64,000 bases of DNA from positions 10,002,001-10,066,000 of the forward strand of contig AP031357.1 of NCBI GenBank assembly GCA_037833965.1. Direction: 5' to 3'. A model generated the notes under the pieces. The model worked only from the letters and a program-made list of their open reading frames with translations, did not search any database and had not been told where the DNA came from. Below, piece after piece: positions 10,752 to 21,800 of this stretch; positions within the stretch are counted from its first letter, which is position 1, and every line of letters begins with the position of its first letter. Source of the stretch: Marchantia polymorpha subsp. ruderalis (lineage: Eukaryota > Streptophyta > Marchantiopsida > Marchantiales > Marchantiaceae). The translations under genes were made by a program, and so were the position numbers.

Positions 10752-13700
10752 ATGGAGCAGCGCAGCTTCATGATGCTGACCACTTCGTTTCTGCTCTTGA
10801 TGAGTACGCCGTTCTACCTGCCGGTGACGGCAACCAGCGTTGGTAAGCAAAACTGAGACTCGTGATGATCCATCGATCTCTGGTCAATGACTGTCGGTTT
10901 ACAATGAATGCTTGTAGGATCTCGTGGTTCACATGGTTAAACTGGCTTTGTGAAGAGCTCTCGTCGATGTTCGTTAGTGGACAAAACTGTCAGTTACAGT
11001 CCATGCTGAATGTCCAAATGGACATTCAGCGTGGACGGATTGGAGTTTTAAGGGGACCGGCCATAAGCATCTAGACTGGAGCATCACGTTTGCTACGTTG
11101 GGGCTTTAGGGTCCTCCAAAGGTCCTGTCCGGTTAGGCCGAGATGCCCAGATGGCCAGTCAGTAGGCGGTTCTCTTGGATTCTGGAGTTACTAAGCATGT
11201 CCAGGGCATACACCTGAGAACCAGATTTCAGTGGCACGTCTCTCGTGTTCGGTGCCTGTATGGGCCTTCCTCCATGGCCGTGGGTAAGGAGCCAGGAGGA
11301 CGTGCAGGATTTGAGCTCAGACAAGGAGGCGAGAATCAGAAGACTAACAGTGGGTGTCGATGCAGACGGGCGATACGCATTCGTGAGGAACGCGAGCTGG
11401 GCACCGGCGAAGGCCGAGTACGACTACATCGTGGTGGGAGGGGGGGCGGCGGGGTGCCCTCTGGCCGCGACGCTGTCGACCACGTACAAGGTGCTGGTGC
11501 TGGAGCGCGGAGGAGCGCCCTTCGACAAGCCGAACGTGGTGAACGCGCTCAACTTCGCGTCCGTGCTCACGGACATCAACGACAGCACAGTGTCGCCGGC
11601 GCAGGGCTTCCAGTCGCAGGACGGCGTGCTGAGTCGCCGGGCGCGGGTCCTGGGCGGAGGGACGAGCATCAACGCGGGCTTCTACAGCCGCGCGGAGCCC
11701 GAGTGGGTCGAGGCCCGGCGCCTGGACTGGGCCCGCGTTAACCGGTCGTACGAGTGGGTGGAGTCGGCGCTCATCTCCTTCCCGCCGCTGGGCCCGTGGC
11801 AGCGGGCCGTCAAGCAGGGCCTGGTGGAGAACGGGGTCGGCCCCGACAACGGGTTTACTTACGACCACAAGCTCGGCGTCAAAGTCGGAGGCACTCTGTT
11901 CGACGAGACCGGCCACCGGCGCACGGCCGCCGACCTACTGCAGCACGCCGTCCCGGAAAACATCGCCGTCCACCTCTACGCCACAGCGCACCAGCTCATC
12001 CTCGACTTCGGCGGAGGTTCGAACCTTCTCCCCTTGAGTCGCGACGCATCCGTCCGTCGCAAGTCTCTCTCTCTCTCTCCCTCTCTCCACTAAACTTCGC
12101 TCCGAGTTCCTCGACCTCGTGACCGTCGATTCTTCAGTGGTCCATAATCGCGCCCGGCATGCTCTTTCATTCCGGGCTGTTTTCGAATATCTTGTAGATT
12201 CCGGTGCCCTGCTCCTCGACAGTCTCGTCATGAGCTCGCGTCGTCTTGTCCGACGGGAGTTTCCGGAACGCAGTCGACGACCCGACCGACAGAGTCGAGA
12301 GTGCCAACTCCGTTTGCTCCCCGTTTGACGTGGTACTAGTGTCAGGGTTGTGTACTGTACAGTAGTGTGGTTTCTTCCGTGGTGCAACATCGCGCCCGGC
12401 ATGCTCATGCATTACGCTGAGTTTGGAATATTCTTGTTGATCTGGTATCCGGCGTCTCGACAGTCTCGTCATGAGCTCGCGTCGTCTTGTCCGACGGGGT
12501 TTCGGAGCGCAGTCGACGAGCAGACCGACCGAGTCGAGATTGCCAACTCCGTTGCTCCCTTCTTGACGTGGTACAAGTGCGAGGACAGTGTACTCAGTAC
12601 ACTCAGTACGGAAGAAACCACACTATATTACACTGTACTGTGGTGTGGTTTCTTCCGTGGTGCATCACCGCGCCCGGCATACCCTTGCATTACGCTAGAT
12701 TTGAAATATTCTCTTTTATCTGGTATCCGGCGTCTCGACAGTCTCGTCATGAGCTCGTGTCGTCTTGTCCGACGGGCGTTTCTGGACCGACCGAGTCGAG
12801 AGTGCCGACTCCGATTGCTCCCCGTTGGACGTGGTAGAAGAGTGAGGACAGCGTAGGGTAGATCGAGCCGGGCATGACGATTGGTGTTACGTGCGACGAT
12901 TGGCAGGCAACGGAGTTCCGAGAGCGATGGGCGTGCTGTACACGGACGAGAACGGGGACGCGCACGAGGCCGCGCTGACGGGCGCGGCCGGGAGCGAGGT
13001 GATCCTGACGGCGGGGGCGCTGGGGTCGCCGCAGCTGCTGATGCTGAGCGGCATCGGGCCAAGCGAGCATCTGAAGGAGCTGGGGCTGCCGGTGGTGGTG
13101 GACCAGCCTGGCGTGGGGAAGGGCATGTCCGACAACCCGTGCGTGACGATGCTGGTGCCGTCGCGAATTCCGCTGGAGACGTCGCTGATCGAGACGGTGG
13201 GCATCCTGTCGACGGGGTTCTACATCGAGGCGGCCAGCGGCGCCATCTCGGCCTTCGACGAGGTGCAGGCGCTGAACACGCTGGACCCGGAGTACCGCAG
13301 CCAGGCCGAGGTGGGCAACTACTCCGGCACGGTGCCGCAGTTCCCGCCGGATGCGACCGCCAGCATCTCGCAGTCGGGCGTGCTGCTGGGCAAGATCGCC
13401 AGCCCGCAGTCGCGCGGCACGCTGCGCCTCAACTCCACGGACGTCCGGCAGACGCCGCTGGTGCAGTTCAACTACTTCGGCGACGTGCAGGACCTGTACG
13501 CGTGCGTCGAGGGCGTCCGGGTCATGATCCAGCTGCTGCGGGCGAGCACCTTCTCCAACATCACGTACCCGCGCCTGCCCGAGCCCGTGCTGACCTGGGC
13601 CGGGTTCGTCGCGCCCCTGGCGCCCGACACTCTGGAGCCGGCCCTTCTGGCGCAGTGGTGTCGTCAAACCGTGCTCACCATTTGGCACTTCCACGGGGGC

Positions 13701-14061
13701 GCGCAGGAAGGTGTGGTGGTCGACCGCTCGTACAAGGTCCTCGGTGTCGATGCGCTTCGCGTCATCGACGGATCCACCTTCAACTCCTCGCCCGGCACCA
13801 ATCCCCAGGCCACTGTCATGATGCTCGGCAGGCAAGTTCTCTGAACCTGTTCGTGGTAACGCCGTTCCCACCATCACTCTCGCTTCTCCCCTCCCCTTTG
13901 TCTTGTCTCGGCTGCAGCACGCCGCTCTTTGCGCCTTTTGTAGCGTAGCTGCGCACTTTTGTTCGGCTTTTGTGTGACACTTTGAGATTTCTGTGGTTAT
14001 CATCAGGTATATGGGCCTCGAGATTTTGGATGAGAGATCGCAGAGGCGGAAAGCGAATTGA
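10752..14061 (+). CDS. GMC oxidoreductase, HOTHEAD-like (about 573 aa, 4 exons)
   Basis: FAD-dependent glucose-methanol-choline oxidoreductase of the plant HOTHEAD/mandelonitrile-lyase-like group. Members are usually secreted and oxidise alcohols such as omega-hydroxy fatty acids; the substrate here is unknown. Proposed exons are 10,752-10,842, 11,366-12,016, 12,907-13,831 and 14,007-14,061, joining in frame to 574 codons including the stop. Exon 1 encodes a hydrophobic signal peptide (residues about 5-27). The dinucleotide-binding motif YDYIVVGGGAAGCPLAATLS is at residues 49-68, GGTSINAGFY follows, and GALGSPQLLMLSGIGP is a GMC signature. The C-terminal domain has WHFHGGAQEG with the active-site histidine and SSPGTNPQATVMMLGR. 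Exon 4 gives the family-typical YMGLEIL end. The exon 2 acceptor is uncertain: AG sites ending at 11,320, 11,350 and 11,365 are all in phase. The last intron uses a GC donor. The length matches the family. Confidence 0.9.
12017..12906 (+). other. intron 2 of the GMC gene, carrying three tandem-repeat copies
   Basis: The 890-base intron is inferred from the frame break between two conserved GMC segments. The donor (gttcga after gcggag) is weak and the acceptor (ttggcag) is good. It contains a CT-rich run (about 12,063-12,088) and three diverged copies of a 240-280 bp unit. Each copy includes cgacagtctcgtcatgagct at 12,218, 12,459 and 12,737, followed by cgtcgtcttgtccgacggg. Copies also share ttccgtggtgca and the following cgcgcccggcat. 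The duplication explains open but meaningless frames in this stretch. Confidence 0.75.
13832..14006 (+). other. GC-AG intron closing the GMC gene
   Basis: The conserved peptide VMMLGR is interrupted after cggcag by gcaagt. This is the known GC-donor consensus (AG|GCAAGT) and differs from a normal donor only at position 2. The acceptor ttatcatcag is followed by gtatatgggcctcgag, which completes the Arg codon and encodes the family-typical YMGLEIL. Reading through instead gives a premature QVL stop. GC-AG introns are a known minor class in plants; use here is inferred from protein conservation. Confidence 0.8.
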
Positions 14062-15820
14062 GATGGAATTGAGACCAGCGTCGGGAGTGGACCGAAAGTA
14101 GGTTCGAATGACAAGGAGACCAATCTCGCCCTTGCATCGAACTTCGGGTCGGACTGCTGGCTCTCTGCCGCTAACAACGCGGAACATATCTGCTGCAGAT
14201 GAAGAGGCCTTCGAGTCATCGCCATCCAGGCGGTTGACGAGAAGCAATGTGAGATTTAGGATCGGTAGGTTGTAGAAAGATGAGCTAGGAAAAAGTGCAA
14301 TGCCTTCAATGAAGTTACGGGAGTTGCGTAGAAGTCACAGACTAGAACCATTTCAGTGACATTTTGGTGTACAAAATTTGTTTGGTAAATGTAATTATGA
14401 CATTCGCCGCAAACCGTTCTCTTTCCGCCGGGCTTGTCGACCATATTTCCTGCACAGCATTCTCTCCATTGTTAGTATCGTACTTGCTCTGCAGAAACCT
14501 GTTCCTAACATGTCCCGTAAAAACCTGTTCAATGTAGTATATTGATGTGTACACCAACTGTTGTGAATGAATATTTTCATTAAACAATACAAATACTATC
14601 ACTATTGGTTCCTTCCACACCATAAAACTTTGGAATATATTGTCACGGCTGGTATATACTCTTATCTAATTATCGTGGTTAAAACATTATAAACACAATG
14701 TATACTCACATATTCTCATTATTTATGGATCTGTTTTCAACATCACTGTCTACGATTTATTGTAGGATAATTAGAAAAGATGATGTATTTTAGCGTGTAA
14801 AAAAGCTAATAAGGAGAGATTAGCTTACCTCATAGTTAGACGATTACACATACATTATACATATTTATCACATACAGAGTTTTCTTTCGACATTAGTAAT
14901 TGTTTTCACTATTTTGTACATTTACAATTTTTACCTAGGGAACATAGCTTGAGCTTAGCAAGACTTAGAAGACAGAGAGAGTGGAATCGTACCTGATATT
15001 TGTGCGCTACCATGTGCGACCTATATCGTGTACTGCATTCGGAAGTAAGCCCAAGTATCTTCTGGCAGTTTTTCCGGAATATCATATACACTCGCTTATG
15101 TTCTGATTTGACAGTAAACACAACTATTTCTTTTGAGTTACTCTTTCCTCAATCTTGGTCTTTACATTTCGTCATTTTTTTAGGAACTTTTACGTGCTGG
15201 AGGAAACCTCTCTTTTCGCATTTTCAACATCTACAATCTCAGTGCTGCACTCCACAGATGTTCAACTGCCATTTCTTAGACAGTAAATTGTCTGTTTTGA
15301 ATGGTGTGTATGGTATGTCACACATTTTGACTGATGCAGAAGAGTGAAGAGTTCTACAAAAGCATCTTCAACCACCCACTCTTCAGTACAACCGTTCAAA
15401 CGTTCCGATTATTTCCTTCCTTCTCCTCGGGCAAAAGTTAGAAACTGGAATTTAGAATAAAGTTCTCCTTTCAGTTATCGATTCGACCGTAGGCAGAATC
15501 ATTCAGAACCTACGCAATAGAGAAGATAATCCGCTAGCGTCGTCACAAGTGACACGCTACTTCAGTGCGTTGCAAACACAACTTCTCCAGCATGATCACA
15601 TGTACCTGTGAAGATAACTCCTGCAGACTTTTCATGTTCTGTACGTTTTGCCCGAAGGATGAGGCAAGGGCCTAAAGAGAGCCAGTTTTTCGACTCTCTT
15701 CGTTTGGCACGAAGAAGAGCCGAAGACACCTGGGATGCGCAAAAAAATATTTGATGCACATCAAAGACTCAGCCCCACACAGAATGTTGAAAATTTATTG
15801 CAAAACCGGGAGAAAATGGA
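14062..15820. other. intergenic region between two genes, nothing recognised
   Basis: The sequence is moderately AT-rich. ORFs such as 14,342-14,623 and 15,000-15,347 are short and lack recognisable motifs. It must contain the 3' ends of the flanking convergent genes (GMC gene on plus, serine acetyltransferase on minus), but no definite polyadenylation signal can be chosen. Confidence 0.5.
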
Positions 15821-15824
15821 ATCA

Positions 15825-17012
15825 TCATATTACATAGTCAGACCAGATGCTGATGAAAGACGTGTGGTCCATCGTCTCACTGGGAATGTCCTTCAGCTCG
15901 GCAGGTCTTTGCTTACCACCTACCAGCCGTGCCGGATTGCCCACGGCAGTAGTGTGAGGCGGAACATCATTCAGGACTACCGACCCAGCTCCAATTTTCG
16001 CTCCTTCTCCTACACAAATTGGACCCAATATTGTGGCACCAGCCCCGATCAACACTCCATCACCAATCTTCGGATGTCGGTCGCCGCCCATTGACCCCGT
16101 CCCTCCGAGGGTGACGTGATGCAGAATAGATACATTGTTACCTATGGTGGCCGTCTCACCAACCACAACTCCGGTCGCATGGTCGAAGAGGATTCCGCTG
16201 CCAATTTTGGCCGCAGGGTGTATATCTACATGGAATACCTCCGACACTCGGCTCTGAATCGCTAGTGCTAACGACTGCCTCCCTTGTGACCACAACCGAT
16301 GAGCAACTCTATGAGCTTGTAATGCAAGAAACCCCTTGAAATTCAACAGGCACTGTGAGTATGAGATGCACGCTGGGTCTCTGTCTTTGACGGCTACTAT
16401 GTCTGCCCGGATGCTACTGCGGATAGTATTGTCCTCCATGATGGTGTCGATAATCACACTTACCAATTGCGTGCTAAGGAATGTCACGCTGCAGAGCTTG
16501 TTTCCAAGGTGAAAAGCAAGAGAGCGTTCTAATGATCTATGGGCAAGAATAGTGGAATACAAATAGCTAGCTAATGCGGGCTCTTGCTCTGAGTCGATTC
16601 GCGCCTCGGCGCGCATCGCCATCCAAATTTCATCTTCTTCGTCGAGCAAAGGAACTCGACTGGTGGCGATCGGTGCCTCCACAGCTCTTCCGGCCGTATC
16701 GGACAGACTGTGTTCGAAGGCACCCCTGAAATTCTCCCTAATAATGGTTAAAGCATGTTGATCGCTGCCTGCGCCCCGTTCCTCCATCAAGAGGGACGAA
16801 GGAACAATGATGTCCGCATTCCTGCTCCTCTTCGTGTTCTTCTTTCCCCAGGCAGACGAGCTTGACCACACAAGTACTGATGTATTGACATTGGATGGAG
16901 AGAAAGAGGTCGACACTTTGAGTGAATCCGCAGTGGGGAATGAAAGGGCTGCTGAAGAAGACTTCCCAAAAGCTGAGATAGAAGAGACTGCCGGTTCGAA
17001 AAGCCTTGCCAT
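15825..17012 (-). CDS. SERAT: serine O-acetyltransferase (395 aa, intronless)
   Basis: Transfers acetyl from acetyl-CoA to L-serine to give O-acetylserine, the carbon backbone for cysteine. It is the regulatory partner of O-acetylserine (thiol) lyase. A Ser/Lys-rich N-terminus of about 120 residues with few acidic residues at the start suggests a plastid or mitochondrial transit peptide. The helical SATase N-terminal domain covers about 128-242 (EIWMAMRAEA to HRVAHRLW). The left-handed beta helix of hexapeptide repeats covers about 262-365 (HPAAKIGSG, FDHATGVVVGETATIG, HHVTLGGTGSMGGDRHPKIG). Conserved Asp277-His278 lies in the active-site strand. The chain ends in DYVI; the C-terminal isoleucine is the residue that docks into the thiol lyase active site. 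The start is the ATG at 17,012, the only one giving the N-terminal extension. There is no intron, as is common for plant SERAT genes. Confidence 0.96.
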   Translation of the reverse strand: MARLFEPAVSSISAFGKSSSAALSFPTADSLKVSTSFSPSNVNTSVLVWSSSSAWGKKNTKRSRNADIIVPSSLLMEERGAGSDQHALTIIRENFRGAFEHSLSDTAGRAVEAPIATSRVPLLDEEDEIWMAMRAEARIDSEQEPALASYLYSTILAHRSLERSLAFHLGNKLCSVTFLSTQLVSVIIDTIMEDNTIRSSIRADIVAVKDRDPACISYSQCLLNFKGFLALQAHRVAHRLWSQGRQSLALAIQSRVSEVFHVDIHPAAKIGSGILFDHATGVVVGETATIGNNVSILHHVTLGGTGSMGGDRHPKIGDGVLIGAGATILGPICVGEGAKIGAGSVVLNDVPPHTTAVGNPARLVGGKQRPAELKDIPSETMDHTSFISIWSDYVI

Positions 17013-17860
17013 ACTTGAGATCCTCAGTCTTGATGACAGGGGCGGTTACCAATCTTGAATACACTGAGGAAGAGGCGGATAGTTCACAATTCTCCCGGCA
17101 AAGAATCCTCCCCCAGTGATTTCAAGACAGCAGGCACGCGCTGAGACGAAGACATCTCCATCTGCCGCTCCTGCCGTCAGACACTTGTTAGGCAAGGGCG
17201 CGCCTGAACCCTGAAAATCGCAGCGGTGACGACCAGAGATCTGGTAGAAGCGGCGATCGACTAACAAAAGAAGAACAGCCCGAGTACCACGATACGACTG
17301 TCAAGACAAAGGTACGATCTTCCCTCGCTTCTCGCAAGTGCTCTCGCGCTTTTCGCTACCTTCGGTTCTGTGCATTCGAATTGCCCTATCTTACAATGCG
17401 ATCTCCGAAGAGTGTGTGGGTACTGGAAGGACTCTGTTCCTTTTCACCGTGAGAAACTCCGACCTGATCCGGAGGCTCCAATCTCTATATGAAGGCCTGC
17501 GGGATGGCTATGGCTCAATGCCGTTTCAGTTAGGGCGACTGCCCCACCCTTCCTTCCTACCCGGCTTCCTTCCCTCCCTCTCCTGCTCCTGATGTCGGAT
17601 GCTCGCCTCTCCGTTAGAATATTCTTGTCCGCTCAGAACTCGCCACTCCGATGATCCGATATTCCAGGACTTTCCCACCCGTCTCGTCCTTCCCGACTAG
17701 GACGTCTTAGGGTGACATCGAATGCTGACTACTTGCCCAGCATTGGCTACAACTCGCCTTGCCTTGCACTCCCTGCCCAGCAAGTAGACCGGGTCTCTGG
17801 CCCCAGAGTGCGCTCATTGTTTATTGGCTTGCATTTATTCCTCCAGCCTGATATCAGCCC
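17013..17860 (-). promoter_or_regulatory. upstream region of the serine acetyltransferase gene
   Basis: Balanced-composition DNA directly 5' of the acetyltransferase ATG, with short meaningless frames on both strands. It should hold the 5' untranslated region and promoter, but I see no element definite enough to name. Confidence 0.4.
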
Positions 17861-17866
17861 ACCAGT

Positions 17867-17920
17867 GGTATTCCCATTTTCTCAAATTCGTCTGGTATTC
17901 CCATTTTATCATATTCGTCT
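17867..17920 (+). repeat. 27-bp tandem duplication
   Basis: Two adjacent 27-base units, 17,867-17,893 and 17,894-17,920, both starting ggtattcccatttt and ending attcgtct. They differ at two positions. Confidence 0.9.
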
Positions 17921-17958
17921 GCCTGGCTACTCTTCCTGGGGTTCTCAGAGGCAGAGAT

Positions 17959-17992
17959 CGATCCCATGCGTGTAGTAAAACGCATGGGATCG
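17959..17992. repeat. 13-bp-arm hairpin with 8-nt loop
   Basis: cgatcccatgcgt at 17,959-17,971 is followed by an 8-base loop and its exact reverse complement at 17,980-17,992. Function unknown. Confidence 0.85.
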
Positions 17993-18038
17993 CTCCATCT
18001 GCCTCCCCGCCTTTCTTCCTCACCAACATCATTAGCAG

Positions 18039-18683
18039 AACGGCGAGATCTTTCCAGCCTTTTTCAAAAGGGTTCAATGAAAAGGAGTTGTTGGGTACTG
18101 CGGTTAGAACCTCCGATGATTTGGTCGAAACAACCTTTGGATTTTCAATGACATCATCATCAAGTGACGCCAATGGCTCTCTCCGAGAGAATGAAGAACA
18201 ATTTAAACTAACAAAAGGGATGGAAGACCCGATTGGGTAAAATGCGGCTAGCCCCGGTAGCAATATGTCCTACAGCATAAAGATTTCCTAGATACAAGGT
18301 TTGCCAACAACAGACCAACCGAAGATGACTCTCTTCTACCGATCGACATCTCCAGACTACCTGGTGCTGCCTCCGGTTGTTAGGCTTGCCTTACCATGGT
18401 TGGTGTTCTTCCCGCGACACTTGGGGGGGCACCTTGGGATTTCATCGCCTGCTCCATACACGGCTGGAAAATACGTGTTGACTTTGTGGAGGATCTTCTA
18501 TCTCTGGGGTCTCCCTCACTCACTAGTTTTCTCCGAATCTTTGACCAGCAGATGGCGTCACTTATGGAGCAATTCGGCTCGCTTCCAGTGACTGAGAAAA
18601 ATTTATTCCTTTTTATTATCTGCTTGTTTTGCGTTTCCTCTTACTATAATCACACGAAGGCGCCTTGGGTACGTACCAATTAA
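18039..18683 (+). other. exon-like reading frames of an unassigned gene or gene remnant
   Basis: Three successive segments on the plus strand look coding but cannot be joined cleanly. 18,039-18,237 follows a good acceptor (ttagcag) and reads SFQPFSKGFNEKELLGTAVR onward to a possible gtaaaa donor. 18,300-18,380 follows tttcctag and reads RFANNRPTEDDSLLPIDISR. 18,396-18,668 reads LGGAPWDFIACSIHGWKIRV and FVEDLLSLGSPSLTSFLRIF, then a hydrophobic segment, up to a strong gtacgt donor. An in-frame TAG separates the last two. I do not recognise the family. A multi-exon gene, a decayed copy or chance are all possible. Confidence 0.25.
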
Positions 18684-19700
18684 ATTTCCATGCAAGAATT
18701 TGAACCCTACTTCTGCCATAATTTTAGAGCTTGTGCTCAAGGTCTTCTACAAAGTTCCCGAGTCCACTGTTGCAGCATACTGTTTCAGGTTGGTACGTTG
18801 GATGCCAAAATTCTTAACCTGCAAAAGCCGATAAGTAACTAGTTTTATCAGTCAGTCAAGCCTGCTTTCAAGAAACAAACCGTCCGACAATGTACACTGT
18901 AAAACGTTGTCTCTGTCTTCTAGAGGGATGATGACATATCTTGCTTTCGACCACTGAAGATTTTTTTTCCTAGACTCACCGTCGTAGGATGAGTACGACA
19001 CTTGATATCATTGTTGGTTACGAAAGAAGACGATCCATTGGTTACATACATCAGCCTTTCACATCCGCTTGAATCAAGCGAACGAACGTCTCGATACGTC
19101 TCACGGTAACTATTTTCGCCGAGGGTTGACGTATCTTGCACTCGTCTAGAACAATTCGAACAATGTTGTGTTTGCTAGAGTCATCGACGTGGTACAAAGA
19201 TGAAGACGGATTGGAATTGCCTACTGCAGACAAAGAAATGAGGCTCATTTCACTCGCTGTCTTGACCAGATAAGGCCCTATCATAATCCGCATGTCCGTA
19301 CCTGGTCCGTCTTATCGACATGAAAGAAAAGCCGATCGAAAACATGAACTCGTCGACGCTCAGGTCATCATACGACGTCGAGTTTGAACTTTCCGACAAC
19401 CGAGGTGGTCAGATAGAACCCCCATTAAGAAAGGAAGAAAGAAAGAATGGTCGATCGGTCGATCTTTAAAGCTAATTCCGATTTCAAGAAGACATAAAGT
19501 TCATTATCCCGATTATTGCAGACCCTTCGCGTCCACGACCGAAAGCCCTCCTGGCCGGGGGCCCCATCACTTTACCGAAGCAAAGCACTTCATACTGTTC
19601 CCACCCAAAGACAAACCTTCGCCCTCGTCCGTCGTCCGCCATCGCTCGCGAGCTTCACGGTGCACCTCGTCCTCCGCTTCCGAATCAGGGCTCAGGGGCT
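18684..19700. other. no gene recognised
   Basis: Balanced to slightly AT-rich unique-looking DNA. A possible further exon fragment reads ELVLKVFYKVPESTVAAYCF after ataattttag near 18,725, which may belong with the exon-like frames upstream. It is too short to support alone. Confidence 0.35.
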
Positions 19701-19816
19701 GAGGATGAGCTCTAAACCAGAGTTACGAGTCATAACCCTCGATCGGAGTTGGGTTCGGGTTTCCCAACTCTGGTTTAGGGCTCATCCTCGGCCATCTCAT
19801 AACTTATGAGATGGCC
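19701..19816. repeat. double fold-back: 24-bp inverted repeat followed by a 13-bp hairpin
   Basis: gaggatgagctctaaaccag at the start of the left arm (19,701-19,724) pairs with the right arm 19,766-19,789, with one mismatch across a 41-base loop. Immediately after it, ggccatctcataa (19,790-19,802) pairs perfectly with 19,804-19,816 around a single base. The transcript of either strand would form two stacked stems. Confidence 0.85.
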
Positions 19817-21800
19817 AGGGCGATCACCGGTTTAACGTCCAAGGCGGTCGTCTGCGGTTGCGGTTGGTGCGCGGACTGCATGGCACGGGAGTGACTAGAA
19901 GCCCGCTCCCGCCCGTGGCTACTCGGCATTCAGCGAAACCGGATCACTTTTGTCCGTCGGTCCTTTGGCCAGGGTCCTGCGGAGGAGGAACGAGCTCATG
20001 AAGGTTCGCGGACGGGTCAGTCGGCTGACCTGCGATTGGTGCACCAATGTGGCGCCAGATAACCCCCGGGCAGGCGACGCAGTTCAAACAAGCCAGGCAG
20101 CGTCGCAGTGTGTGTGTGTGGTGGACGTGGCTCGCAGCGCCAACGCTGACTTGTCTCTGCGGTCCTGGGCCGTGTGGTCACCGGTCCCGCGGTCCGCCCC
20201 ACCCTTTCCTTGCGGCTTTCGGAACGGACTCCAGTATAATCGCCGATTTCTGTGCAACCTCCTCCCCCTCGCTCCCGAAGACCTGCCTCTACGTACACGC
20301 CCCACGTGCGTCCGCTCGGTCCTACTAGGCTCCAACGCATTCCTAAAACGTCCCCGCTTTCCAGGTGACGGGTGGCGGAAGCACATGAACGTCCGGTTCA
20401 TGGCCGGACGGGTCTCACATCTCTGCTTACATCGACGGACGTATGGCCAGAAACGCAAGAGTCAGGTACAGGATGGCAACACTAGATGCTCTCTTCTCTA
20501 CATTATATTCTGTCAGTCCTGAAGCTAAACTCCTCCACAAAATTAAGCTGTGAAGAAGTAAGACATGAATAGCGAGGATATTGAAATTGAAGCTCACTTT
20601 AGATTCCTCTGCTGCAGACCACGTCTGCTACAAGAACCTCCCGGGTTCTTGTACTGGAAAGCATAAGAATTTGTTGCGAATCAGTTGATAGAATCTGGTT
20701 GGCTTGCTCGTTCGACACCGAATTGAACCACACATTCAGCAGAGCGAGCAAAGTTTGCAGGAGGTAATTCTACGGTAGTAGACTGCAGTGTTGGGCAGTG
20801 TACAGTTCTCGACCTGACCAGATCTGAGCTACGTGTAAAGTAGTTTCTGGAGACAGAGTTTCCACTTGTCTTTCGAACTACAACCCAGACCTGCCCTCAC
20901 CTCTCATTTGTCCCTACACCTCCTTCTAGATTTTGTCCTAACGATGCGAACGGGGACAAAGTGAATAGCTATTCTTATTCCCATGATCACTTTCGCTTGT
21001 GGTTCTCTGCACTCTGGACCAACTGCATAAATGAGTCTTTCCTTTTTGGGTGCACTTTTATGCTCGCGTCCTTGTTTTTCGTTCGAGATTGACGATTTCG
21101 TTTGTAGTCCATCCTTCTGTGTGGATTAAATCATCATGTCATGTTTTGTTACAGAGGAAGACTGGATCAGAACCAAAACGGTAGACATGTTATGGATTTT
21201 GACCAATTGGTGATGACTTCTATCTTTTCGTTAGAGAGTCCCAGGTCGGGAAATGATGGCCTAGATTCTTTACGTTGGCAAAGACGAAACGGACAAATTT
21301 CTAGCTTTCACGACTACTGCGGTACCTGTTGCTAGTGCAGTAGTGTATAAGTAACAGTTGGACGATGTCACATGGCTCCTAATTTTTTGTAGTCAATGGA
21401 GATGACGATGATCGAATCAAATTCTACTTGTGACTCCCTTTTCCCTTCTCTTCTCTGATCCCCTTTGTATGTAGCTTTCTCTACGTTTGTACAAACCTCT
21501 AAACAAGAATCCTTTGTATGCTATGAGCCAATGGTCAACTATAAGTGAGAGAAAAAAGTTGGAGTTTCTATATTGTGGTCGATACATGACCAAAATGAGT
21601 GGCCTACACAACGAATTGACCCAAAATTTATTCCAGTCGATTTGTACACATGGGACATGGGACATGAGACAAGTGGGCATGTGATTTGCATAGGTCGATC
21701 TGTGACATCATCCCTAGACACAAAAGATCCCTTACTCAGAATTGGGAAGCTGATAGCAATTCGTATGATCATCGTCATTAATATCACGCATAGATAAAAT
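19817..21800. other. GC-richer then mixed region, no gene recognised
   Basis: 19,817 to about 20,500 is GC-rich with overlapping open frames on both strands (longest 19,950-20,522). They show no motif and look like composition effects. From 20,520 the DNA is mixed and from about 21,400 increasingly AT-rich. No exon is supported. Confidence 0.45.

Noticed and set aside
11344..11916. 190-codon minus-strand frame over GMC exon 2
   Set aside because: Antisense to the FAD-binding domain, of biased composition and without motif.
12747..14225. 492-codon open frame on the minus strand across GMC exons 3-4
   Set aside because: It is antisense to a conserved GMC domain in GC-rich DNA. The peptide is Arg/His/Gln-rich with no motif, so it is a codon-bias shadow.
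19950..20522. 190-codon plus-strand frame
   Set aside because: Biased composition, an overlapping open minus-strand frame and no motif or splice support.
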